Origin: an uncultured bacterium | Lineage (GTDB): Bacteria; Bacillota; Limnochordia; DTU080; JAAYLA01 | Reading direction: 5' to 3' | DNA length: 17,661 nucleotides | Assembly: GCA_937983075.1 (NCBI GenBank) | Contig: CALKAQ010000151.1 | Location: forward strand, 1-17,661 | Part shown: positions 5,656 to 12,280 of the stretch, one piece after another | How the letters are laid out: each line of letters starts with the position of its first letter | Position numbering within the stretch: the stretch's first letter is position 1 | Made by a program: the position numbers and the translations under genes | The notes under the pieces: model-generated | The model's input: only the letters and a program-made list of their open reading frames with translations | Databases searched by the model: none | What the model was told of the DNA's origin: nothing

Positions 5656-7453
5656 CGAACGGCGGCGCTCCTTTCTCGCTTCCGCCCGCGGCATCCGATG
5701 CTGCGGTGGCTGCGGAATCATCCGAAGCCTGCATAGCACGCGTACGCTTGGCCAACCGCTCTCCCAAGCGCTCGAGGACGACGAACGCGATCCCCGTGAT
5801 CACCATGAGGACCACCGCCATGGCGCTGGCCGAACCAAAGTTGCGAGCGGACAGCAGATGGTAAACCGTCAGCGGCATGGTCATCAACCCAGGTTCCGCC
5901 AACATGATCGCGGCGCTCATTTCAGCGATGCTCAGTGAAAAGGCAAAAATCGCCGCGACGAGAAGCCCCCCTGCGGCAAGCGGGAGTTCGACGTCGAAAA
6001 ACGCCCGCCATCCTGACGCACCCAGCGAACGAGCCGCCTCACGCAGGGAACGGTCGAGGCGCTCAAATAGAGGCCGCAGCACCCGCAAAACAAAAGGAAA
6101 CGCGAGGACGCTGTGCGCCAACACAATGGCCGTCTCCGAGGAAAAGCCGGCAAACAGTCCGGTACGAAATGTGCGCAGCATGCCAAAGCCGAAAGCGATC
6201 GACGACACCGCCAGTGGCGCCAAGGCGAGCGTCTCCAAAAAACGGCGTCCCCAAAAACGGCGCCGGCTCAGACCGATCGCCAGTGCGGTGCCCAATGGCA
6301 GCGTCACCAGCACCGTACCGAGTGCAAAACGCAGACTGTTGCCAATTGCCTCAAGCGGCGTATCACCGATGAGCGCGCTGTGCTCCCGTGCAAAAATGGT
6401 GTGATAAGCTGCAAAATTCCACGGGCCCCCGCCGCGCCCTCCCACCGAATCCAGCCATACTGAAATGACCGGGCCGAAATAAAACACAGCGAGCAAAAGC
6501 AGGTAAACCACGGCGGCTACGTTGCCCGGCGCAAAACGGAACAGCGGCGTGCGCGGGCGCTCCCGCACACCGGGAATTTCCAGCGTGAACCGTTGCTCGA
6601 TGAGCAGGTACACGTACGAAAGCAAAAGAGAAAATGCCGTTTGAATCAAGGCCAACGCAGCTCCCATCGGGTAGTTGAGCAGCACTCGCACCTGCGTGTA
6701 GACCTCGACTTCCAATGTCGAAAACCGTGCACCGCCCAACGAAAGAACAATCGGAAAACTCATGAATGAAAAGATAAAAGCAAGCAGCGATCCCGTCACC
6801 AATCCGGGAAACAGCAGCGGCAACGTGACGTGGCGAAATACGGCCCAACGGCCGGCACCGAGCGAGCGAGCGCTTTCTTCGCAGCTCGGATCAAGCCGTT
6901 CCCAGCTCGCATACACCGCACGTGCGACCACCGGTGCGTTGTAGAACGCATGCGCAAGCACGATGGCCGTGAGCGAATACAGCACTTGCACGCGCTGCCC
7001 GAAGAGCATGTCGAGCACTTGGTTGAGCGGTCCTTGCCGTCCGTAAAAGAGAATGAAACCGAGAGCCACGGTGACCGAAGGCAACACGAACGGCACCAAC
7101 GTGAGTGAGCGGACGAGCCCCTGCAGCGGAAAGCGATAGTTGGCCAGGATGAAAGCCAACGGCAGCCCGAGAGCAACGCTCGCCAGCGTGCTGTACAACG
7201 CTTGCAGCGCCGTAAACTGCAGCAAATCCCAAAAATAGGCGTCGGACAACGTCTGCCAGAGCGGCGACGCTTGAAATCCGGCTCCGTCACTGCGAAACGC
7301 TTCAACAAAAACTTGACCGAGCGGATAGTAAAAAAACAAGAGCAGAAAAAGCGTCGGAAGCCCAACCAGGAGTGCACCGGACAACGCCCGGCGCACTCCC
7401 CGCTTCGTTCGACCGCTTGCCTTCCGGGAAGACGAACTTGACGACATCAGCAC
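5639..7453 (-). CDS. thiP: Thiamine ABC transporter permease, fused two-domain (ThiP)
   Basis: The protein (about 604 aa) contains two binding-protein-dependent transport domains in one chain, as in ThiP and FbpB. Each has an EAA loop that docks the ATPase: CEESARSLGAGRW near residue 192 and REAARSLGASGW near residue 471, each followed by the LPL pattern. About twelve membrane helices are visible, and an Ala/Ser-rich tail follows the last. The motif MPLTVYHLLSARNFGSA after the second domain is ThiP-like. The start is uncertain. A GTG at 7453 has GAGGA 6 nt upstream, overlapping the thiB stop, and is preferred; an ATG at 7447 is the alternative with 12-nt spacing. It lies 8 nt behind thiB and overlaps thiQ by 17 nt, so translation is probably coupled. 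Confidence 0.9.
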   Translation of the reverse strand: MLMSSSSSSRKASGRTKRGVRRALSGALLVGLPTLFLLLFFYYPLGQVFVEAFRSDGAGFQASPLWQTLSDAYFWDLLQFTALQALYSTLASVALGLPLAFILANYRFPLQGLVRSLTLVPFVLPSVTVALGFILFYGRQGPLNQVLDMLFGQRVQVLYSLTAIVLAHAFYNAPVVARAVYASWERLDPSCEESARSLGAGRWAVFRHVTLPLLFPGLVTGSLLAFIFSFMSFPIVLSLGGARFSTLEVEVYTQVRVLLNYPMGAALALIQTAFSLLLSYVYLLIEQRFTLEIPGVRERPRTPLFRFAPGNVAAVVYLLLLAVFYFGPVISVWLDSVGGRGGGPWNFAAYHTIFAREHSALIGDTPLEAIGNSLRFALGTVLVTLPLGTALAIGLSRRRFWGRRFLETLALAPLAVSSIAFGFGMLRTFRTGLFAGFSSETAIVLAHSVLAFPFVLRVLRPLFERLDRSLREAARSLGASGWRAFFDVELPLAAGGLLVAAIFAFSLSIAEMSAAIMLAEPGLMTMPLTVYHLLSARNFGSASAMAVVLMVITGIAFVVLERLGERLAKRTRAMQASDDSAATAASDAAGGSEKGAPPFDVFGM

Positions 7454-7461
7454 AGCATTCC

Positions 7462-8559
7462 TCAGCGGCGAATTTCTACAGCCCAATCACGCAGCCAACG
7501 ATCGTTGTTTTCATCAACCAAGCCGTGGTCCAGGCGCACCGGGTTGTCCGGTTGAACGGCATATTGCTCGAACACCTCGGGCAGTTCCGTCGCCGCGTTG
7601 GCCGGGAACATCCAGTTCGTCGTCGGAATGAGCTTTTGCGACTCGGGTGACAGCAAATGATTGAGGAAAGCATGAGCCAACTCGACCTGGTCGGATCCGG
7701 CCACGATGCCGGCCAATTCGATTTGCAAGTAGGCTTGGCCGCCCGGCAGGATGATGCCGTACCGATCGCCTTGTCCCGAATACACCGAGTAAGCGGCATC
7801 CGTCGTGTAGCTGAGCACAATCGGTGCTTCACCTTCTTCGAACATCGCATACGCCGCGCTCCAGCCGCTGGTGATGGTGAGCAAGCTCGGTTTCAAGCGA
7901 TCCCAGTACGCCAAATAACCGTCTTCGCCGTATTCGGCAATCGTCCACAACAAGAACGCGTGGCCCACCGACGACGTCCGGGGGTCAATCGCGATAATGC
8001 GCCCCGCAAAACGGCGATCGGTCAAATCTTCCAGCGAAGCGGGCAATTGATCGTCCGGCCAAGCCCGGCGATCGTACACGAAGCTGACATACCCGTAGTC
8101 AAACGGAATCGCCCGGTATTCGGGATCGACAAGCAATTCTTGCGGCACATTGGCGAGGTTGGGGATTTTTTCAACTTGAATGGGCTGGAAAATACCGAGC
8201 TGGATGGCACGTGGCAGCTGGGTATCGCTCAATCCAATGAAAACGTCGGCCTGCGTGCCGCCCGTCTCGATTTCCGCAATAAGCCGAGACAACATTTCAC
8301 CCGATCCCGTTGGTGCTACGAAGGTCACTTTGGCGCCGTACGCTTCCTCAAAACTCGCCGCAATTTCTTGCGCCGGTCCCCACGACACGAAGCTGTCGTA
8401 CGTGTAGACGACGAGATTCGGCTGCTCGGCCGCCGATGCCGCTGAGCCGACACCGAACACGGCGGCCAGCAGGACGGCTGCCCAAACAAGCGTCAGCATC
8501 AACGCTTTGCGCCCCGAAAAGCGACGCGCTCCAATGGAAAACGGTAGGTTAACAGACAT
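7462..8559 (-). CDS. thiB: Thiamine-binding periplasmic/extracellular protein (ThiB/TbpA)
   Basis: The 365-aa solute-binding protein matches the ThiB family clearly: LVVYTYDSFVSWGPA at about 49-63, ADVFIGL, FVYDRRAW, DPRTSSVGHAFLLW, TSGWSAAYAMFEEGEAP, LSYTTDAAYS and the diagnostic IPTTNWMFPA near the C-terminus. It delivers thiamine (and probably its phosphates) to ThiP. An N-terminal signal peptide with a long basic n-region (to about residue 19) and hydrophobic core ends near SAASAA at 39-44. There is no lipobox Cys, and I see no Cys in the whole protein, which is odd for a monoderm host. The ATG at 8559 has GGGAGG 7 nt upstream, a site that can be hidden in a hairpin under riboswitch control; a TTG directly before the ATG is also possible. 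Confidence 0.95.
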   Translation of the reverse strand: MSVNLPFSIGARRFSGRKALMLTLVWAAVLLAAVFGVGSAASAAEQPNLVVYTYDSFVSWGPAQEIAASFEEAYGAKVTFVAPTGSGEMLSRLIAEIETGGTQADVFIGLSDTQLPRAIQLGIFQPIQVEKIPNLANVPQELLVDPEYRAIPFDYGYVSFVYDRRAWPDDQLPASLEDLTDRRFAGRIIAIDPRTSSVGHAFLLWTIAEYGEDGYLAYWDRLKPSLLTITSGWSAAYAMFEEGEAPIVLSYTTDAAYSVYSGQGDRYGIILPGGQAYLQIELAGIVAGSDQVELAHAFLNHLLSPESQKLIPTTNWMFPANAATELPEVFEQYAVQPDNPVRLDHGLVDENNDRWLRDWAVEIRR

Positions 8560-8566
8560 CAAAATA

Positions 8567-8586
8567 CCTCCCTTTCAATCGGGAGG
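8567..8586 (-). promoter_or_regulatory. Hairpin sequestering the thiB ribosome binding site (riboswitch expression platform)
   Basis: On the minus strand CCTCCC (plus 8586-8581) can pair with GGGAGG (plus 8572-8567), the thiB Shine-Dalgarno itself, around an 8-nt loop; ACCTCC/GGAGGT is an alternative register. The strand GGGAG inside the 3' side of the TPP aptamer (plus 8669-8665) could pair with the same CCTCCC when TPP is absent. This suggests translational OFF control by TPP. Confidence 0.6.
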
Positions 8587-8660
8587 AGGTTCAGAGCGCT
8601 GCGTTGCGGAAGCCGGGTGTCCTATGCAGTCGACTTCCAAGATCCAGAAAACAGCCAAAC

Positions 8661-8781
8661 CTTGCTCCCTGCGCCGGAATTACCCGGTACAGAGCCTTGG
8701 CAGGTGCCATGCGGCTCTCAGGTTCAAGGGGTCGATGGCAACGCCCATCCTCTCAGCCCGCGCTCCGAGCTCCCCCGCAAG
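8661..8781 (-). ncRNA. TPP (Thi-box) riboswitch with an extra hairpin
   Basis: Read on the minus strand, the canonical Thi-box blocks occur in order: P1 CTTGC, GGGGGAGC, GGCTGAGAGG (CUGAGA at plus 8756-8751), GACCCCTTGAACCTGA (ending at 8718), then CCGGGTAATTCCGGCGCAGGGAGC (plus 8687-8664), and GCAAG closing P1 with CTTGC. Helices P1, P2, P3 and P5 (CCGG/CCGG around GTAATT) all form. Between GAACCTGA and CCGGGTAAT, where known Thi-boxes have only about two nucleotides, there are about 30 extra nucleotides (8688-8717) forming AGAGCC/GGCTCT plus TGGC/GCCA. It lies 102 nt before thiB, and TPP binding should repress thiBPQ. Confidence 0.92.
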
Positions 8782-8810
8782 TGTATTCTTTTGGCTTTCG
8801 CTTCGTGGTC

Positions 8811-8839
8811 AGGCTACCATAGAAATCTTGCCGTTTCAA
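8811..8839 (-). promoter_or_regulatory. Candidate promoter of the thiBPQ operon
   Basis: On the minus strand -35 TTGAAA (plus 8839-8834) and an extended -10, TGgTAGCCT (-10 hexamer at plus 8816-8811), are 17 nt apart. It lies between the upstream gene's terminator and the riboswitch, with initiation expected about 20-25 nt before the aptamer. The -10 itself is weak (3 of 6). Confidence 0.45.
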
Positions 8840-8850
8840 GACGGGTTTGG

Positions 8851-8886
8851 AAAACGGCCCTCCGCCCGCAGCGCGGGCGAAGGGCC
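8851..8886 (-). terminator. Intrinsic terminator after the DUF1080-ThuA gene
   Basis: On the minus strand GGCCCT-T-CGCCCGC pairs with GCGGGCG-G-AGGGCC around a GCT loop and is followed by GTTTT. It begins about 30 nt after the stop codon at 8917-8919. Confidence 0.9.
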
Positions 8887-8916
8887 AATGCCGCTTGGTT
8901 CACACGTCAAAATCGA

Positions 8917-11328
8917 TTACCAAGTGCCGCTGCCGACGATCTGGATCCAGTTGATCCGTACGTCGGGGGTGCCGAAGTCAGCGACCACGTAGAGGTCGTG
9001 AACGCCTTCCACGCCGCCGAGCTGCATGAAGACATCGGTCCAGGCGTCGGGAGCGGCCGGATTGCCGGGCACGGGCACCGTCACCAAGTTCGGACCGTCC
9101 GGGGCGTCAATACGAAGATGGATCAAACTGCCGTGCTGGCCGGGTGCCACTCGCAAAAAGGCAACCGCTTGATTGGTCAGATTGACGTCTTTCCACATCA
9201 GGTAATCGCCGACCGAGCTTGCCGTGGCTTGCATCACACCGTTGTCGTCGGTTGTCGGTTCGAGCTTAAAACCGACGATGCGATCGGCACCTTCAGCCTG
9301 GAGTCGGCTGAAATACACGGTGTGGGTGACCGAATTGGACAACCCTTCCGAGTCGGTTGCCGTCAGCTCGACGTGGAACTTGATCGGTTGATCCCAGCCG
9401 CCTAGGCTGCTGGTATCGATCTCACCGGACGCTCCCTCAATCGTCGCGATGACTTCGGACGTTGCAATGCCTCCGACCTTGCGTTCCGCCGTGACCACCC
9501 AGCGCAGTTGACTGCCGCTCAGCTCGCCGTCTTCCGCGTCGACGGCACTGCCACGGAGCGGCAGCGGAGCGACGGCGCTCGGCAACAATGCGCCATGGAA
9601 CGGCTGCTCAATCTTCGGCTCCGGTGCAGTGTTGCCGACGACAATGCGGATGGTCTCCTGCCCGATCCGGCCGTAGCCGTCGGTCACTGTCAACACCGCC
9701 TCATATTCACCGACTTCCGTGTACATGTGCGTCGGGTTCGGTTCATCGCTCGTCGTGCCGTCACCGAAATCCCAATGCACCGTGATCGGCGTGCCGTTCG
9801 GATCGAAGCTGCCTGCGCTGCTGAAGTTGATCGTCAGCGGCGCTTGACCTGACCACGTGTCGCTGCCGGCAACGGCGACAGGATCGACCGTGCAGTCTCC
9901 TTCAATCCTGCCGGCCGCAAGCCGGAGACCGTCCAGCAAATGTTCAATGAAATAGACGTAGCCCCAAACGTGCTGTGAACTGCCGAGCGACGTGTAAAAT
10001 ACCGTTCCGTTGTGATAAGCACGGCACCAAGCGAGCGGATAGTCGCCCGGCGGCGGATCGACCACCACCGGCTGAGCCGCCAGCGCCGGCGACAGCGCAT
10101 ACTTGCCGACGCTCTCGTTCACGAGCGAGTACAACACCCGAACGTTCGGCCGCGGATCGGCGTCAAAACGATAGATGCCGTCGCGAATGGCAAAGCGGTT
10201 CGGCACTTGAGAATGCCCTTCGGTCAAGACGGCAACCGCCCCGTTGTCCGGCTCTTCGACCATCAGGTCGACGCCCCACATGATCCCCTCGGGGAACGCT
10301 TCTTCCAGAATCATGGCGCCGCCCAGCAGTTCGCGGTACTCCGGCCAGTCATAGTTCGTCGCCGCGGCGGAATACGTACCCGCAAATCCGCCACCGGACG
10401 CCACAAAGTCGAGAATCGCCTGCCGCTGTGCTTCATCCAACGGAATGTTGCCGGACGTATTGCCGAAGAACAGCACATCGTATCCGGCCAAATGTTCTGC
10501 GTTCAAATCGGCCGCATTGGACGTGATCGTAAACTCGAATTCGGTGTACGGCTCAACTTCCCGCAGTATTTGCGTCAAGCGATGCACCGTTGGAACGTTT
10601 GTACCGTACTGCCCCGTAAAGACGAGTACCCGAATGGGATCGCGGTCTTCGTGAACGGCGACCGCTTCACCCAACGTCAGCGGGGCGGGAACCGATCCTT
10701 CGGGGAAATTTCGGGCACGAATGTTGCGGAAATAGTTTTCGGAGCCGGAGTGGTGGTTTTGAATCCCGATGTATCCTTCCCGCCCGCGGGAACCGATCCA
10801 GTCGAGAATGAGCTCTCCATTCAGCCAAACCTTGTACCGCTGGCCGAACACTTGAATGCGGTAATGGTTCCACTCACCCAAAGGCTTCGTATTCACTTTT
10901 GCTGACGCTTGGATGTCGTAAATGCTTCCCGTTCGGTTGGCGATTCCGCTGTCGGAGTTGTCAATTTGAATTTCGTAGCCTTCATTGATGGCATGGCTCG
11001 TGCCCCCGGTGATCTGCGGGAAGCGCACGAAGATACCCGAGTTGTCGTTGAACTTCATCACTTTCCATTCGAGCTCGAGCTCAAAATCACGGAAAGTTTG
11101 ACCCGCATATTGGAACAGCCCCATGCCGCCATGGCTGAGCATGGATCCGTCGGGTTCAATGGTGAAATGGCCCGGACCGGCCATCACCCAGTTGTCGAAA
11201 CTTGTCCCGTCAAACAAGATGACCCAACCGTCGCCGTCGGCAGAGTTGGCTGCAACCCAAACGGCCGACGTCAACACCATGGCCAATGTAAGTAGAGCGA
11301 GCAAGCTGCGTCGCTTTACAATGTCCAC
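8917..11328 (-). CDS. Exported DUF1080-ThuA-PKD-carbohydrate-binding multidomain protein
   Basis: The 803-aa secreted protein has a signal peptide (residues 1 to about 27-30). A DUF1080 / 3-keto-disaccharide hydrolase-type beta-sandwich spans about 34-208 (LFDGTSFDNW, NSGIFVRF, YEIQIDN, EWNHYRIQVFG, GYIGIQNH), and a ThuA-like flavodoxin/amidotransferase fold about 232-471 (VLVFTGQYG, GYDVLFFGNTSG, GGGFAGTYSAA, NYDWPEY). A PKD domain covers about 483-565 with WDFGDGTTS at 519-527, an Ig/cadherin-like domain about 570-675, and a CBM6-like beta-sandwich about 685-803. Families with these domains act on oxidised (keto) sugars or glycosides, and the PKD/CBM part would anchor the enzyme to polysaccharide. 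The GTG start at 11328 has AAAGGAGG with 8-nt spacing. Conserved ThuA His positions appear replaced (Tyr319, Tyr430, Ser450). Domain style is more usual in Planctomycetes or Bacteroidota, so transfer is possible. Confidence 0.88.
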   Translation of the reverse strand: MDIVKRRSLLALLTLAMVLTSAVWVAANSADGDGWVILFDGTSFDNWVMAGPGHFTIEPDGSMLSHGGMGLFQYAGQTFRDFELELEWKVMKFNDNSGIFVRFPQITGGTSHAINEGYEIQIDNSDSGIANRTGSIYDIQASAKVNTKPLGEWNHYRIQVFGQRYKVWLNGELILDWIGSRGREGYIGIQNHHSGSENYFRNIRARNFPEGSVPAPLTLGEAVAVHEDRDPIRVLVFTGQYGTNVPTVHRLTQILREVEPYTEFEFTITSNAADLNAEHLAGYDVLFFGNTSGNIPLDEAQRQAILDFVASGGGFAGTYSAAATNYDWPEYRELLGGAMILEEAFPEGIMWGVDLMVEEPDNGAVAVLTEGHSQVPNRFAIRDGIYRFDADPRPNVRVLYSLVNESVGKYALSPALAAQPVVVDPPPGDYPLAWCRAYHNGTVFYTSLGSSQHVWGYVYFIEHLLDGLRLAAGRIEGDCTVDPVAVAGSDTWSGQAPLTINFSSAGSFDPNGTPITVHWDFGDGTTSDEPNPTHMYTEVGEYEAVLTVTDGYGRIGQETIRIVVGNTAPEPKIEQPFHGALLPSAVAPLPLRGSAVDAEDGELSGSQLRWVVTAERKVGGIATSEVIATIEGASGEIDTSSLGGWDQPIKFHVELTATDSEGLSNSVTHTVYFSRLQAEGADRIVGFKLEPTTDDNGVMQATASSVGDYLMWKDVNLTNQAVAFLRVAPGQHGSLIHLRIDAPDGPNLVTVPVPGNPAAPDAWTDVFMQLGGVEGVHDLYVVADFGTPDVRINWIQIVGSGTW

Positions 11329-11354
11329 TGAAACTTCCTCCTTTCGAATGACAC

Positions 11355-11408
11355 CTATTGACTTTTTTCTGCTTCCAGAAGCATTGCCCTATTTTCGGTT
11401 TTCTTCAC
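11355..11408 (-). CDS. Possible 17-aa leader peptide upstream of the DUF1080-ThuA gene
   Basis: GTG at 11408 with GGAGG 6 nt upstream opens an 18-codon frame, MKKTENRAMLLEAEKSQ, ending 26 nt before the GTG of the large gene. The ribosome binding site is good, but the peptide is short, has no recognised motif and could be chance. Confidence 0.2.
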   Translation of the reverse strand: MKKTENRAMLLEAEKSQ

Positions 11409-11445
11409 GATATTCCTCCATTAGCCCGGTGTGAAACTCGTTTTG

Positions 11446-11463
11446 CGAGCATATCCGAGCATA
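11446..11463. repeat. Tandem 8-bp direct repeat in the divergent intergenic region
   Basis: CGAGCATA occurs at 11446-11453 and 11456-11463, exactly one helical turn (10 bp) apart. It lies in the 326-bp gap (11329-11654) between the DUF1080-ThuA gene and the ectoine operon, about 120 bp before the ThuA-gene start, so it could be a regulator site for that gene. Apart from this repeat, the possible leader peptide and the ect promoter I see nothing else in the gap. Confidence 0.3.
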
Positions 11464-11521
11464 CCTCCAACTTTTGGCGTTAAAGGGAGCTGTTGCGCTG
11501 AGAGACTGCGAGAGGCATGAA

Positions 11522-11537
11522 GCGGCGCATATGCCGC
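11522..11537. promoter_or_regulatory. Inverted repeat just upstream of the ect promoter
   Basis: GCGGC at 11522-11526 and GCCGC at 11533-11537 flank GCATAT. It lies 12 bp before the -35 of the ectA promoter, a position suited to a regulator. No regulator gene is adjacent, and the regulator is unknown. Confidence 0.3.
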
Positions 11538-11549
11538 AAATTGTCGCAT

Positions 11550-11578
11550 TTGACACCTGCCGGTTTGAACGAAATAAT
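11550..11578 (+). promoter_or_regulatory. Sigma-A-like promoter of the ectABC operon
   Basis: A perfect -35 TTGACA (11550-11555) and -10 AATAAT (11573-11578; 5 of 6) are 17 nt apart. It is about 75 nt before the chosen ectA start and reads into ectABC. No obvious osmotic-control element is recognisable beyond the inverted repeat upstream. Confidence 0.75.
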
Positions 11579-11654
11579 GGTGCCCGTACTTTTACCCAGC
11601 CGGACTGCGGCACACGAAGCGTGCAGAGTGATCCTTACTATTGGGGTGGTTACC

Positions 11655-12248
11655 GTGACGGACGATGACGGAAAACGCGCAACGAGCGTAACGACTCCTT
11701 CTCAAACGCCGCGAACCGCAGCAGCCGAACCGGCCTGCGGCGACAAAATCATCCTCCGCCAACCCACGGTTGCCGACGGGGCTGCTGTTTGGTCGCTCAT
11801 CCGCTCAACCGGCGTTCTCGACGTCAATTCAGCCTACTGTTATCTCATGCTCAGCAAGTTTTTTGCCGAAACTTGCGTTGTCGCCGAGACGAACCGCCAA
11901 ATCGTTGGTTTTGCCTCTACCTTCCGGTTGCCCACTCAGCCCGAAGTTCTGTTCGTATGGCAAATTGCGGTCGCTGCCTCTCACCGTGGCCGAGGATTAG
12001 CCAAATCCATGCTCAACGACGTATTAAAGCGCAAAGCTGCCACAGGCGTTCGTTATATCCAAGCGACGATCTCTCCATCAAATAAACCGTCACAAGCCCT
12101 GTTTCAAAGCTTTGCCCGGGATCACGGCATCTCGTGTACGGCGTTCGAATCCGAAGGGTTTCCTGACCACGTTTTCCCCGCTGGCAGCGGCCACGAAGCG
12201 GAATGGATGTTTCGTATCGGCCCGTTGCCACACAAACCGTCGCTCTGA
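11655..12248 (+). CDS. ectA: L-2,4-diaminobutyrate N-gamma-acetyltransferase (EctA)
   Basis: The 197-aa GNAT-fold enzyme transfers acetyl from acetyl-CoA to 2,4-diaminobutyrate, the second step of ectoine synthesis. Family motifs are plain: ILRQPTVADGAAVWSLIRSTG (33-53), LDVNSAYCYLML (55-66), FAETCVVAE (70-78), and the acetyl-CoA loop HRGRGLAKSML (110-120), followed by TISPSNKPSQALF and an acidic/His end. The frame is open back to 11517, but EctA proteins start close to this point; the GTG at 11655 has GGGGTGG 5 nt upstream, a modest site. Another GTG at 11646 is possible. The region before residue 30 is variable in the family. First gene of ectABC, 32 nt before ectB. Confidence 0.93.
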   Translation: MTDDDGKRATSVTTPSQTPRTAAAEPACGDKIILRQPTVADGAAVWSLIRSTGVLDVNSAYCYLMLSKFFAETCVVAETNRQIVGFASTFRLPTQPEVLFVWQIAVAASHRGRGLAKSMLNDVLKRKAATGVRYIQATISPSNKPSQALFQSFARDHGISCTAFESEGFPDHVFPAGSGHEAEWMFRIGPLPHKPSL

Positions 12249-12280
12249 TCTCCAAAGGAGGCTGCATTTCTAGCATCGCC

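Noticed and set aside
7657..8445. 262-aa plus-strand frame opposite thiB
   Set aside because: Shadow of a strongly supported ThiB reading on the other strand.
10012..10905. 297-aa plus-strand frame opposite the DUF1080-ThuA gene
   Set aside because: Shadow frame; the minus-strand reading shows consecutive known domains.
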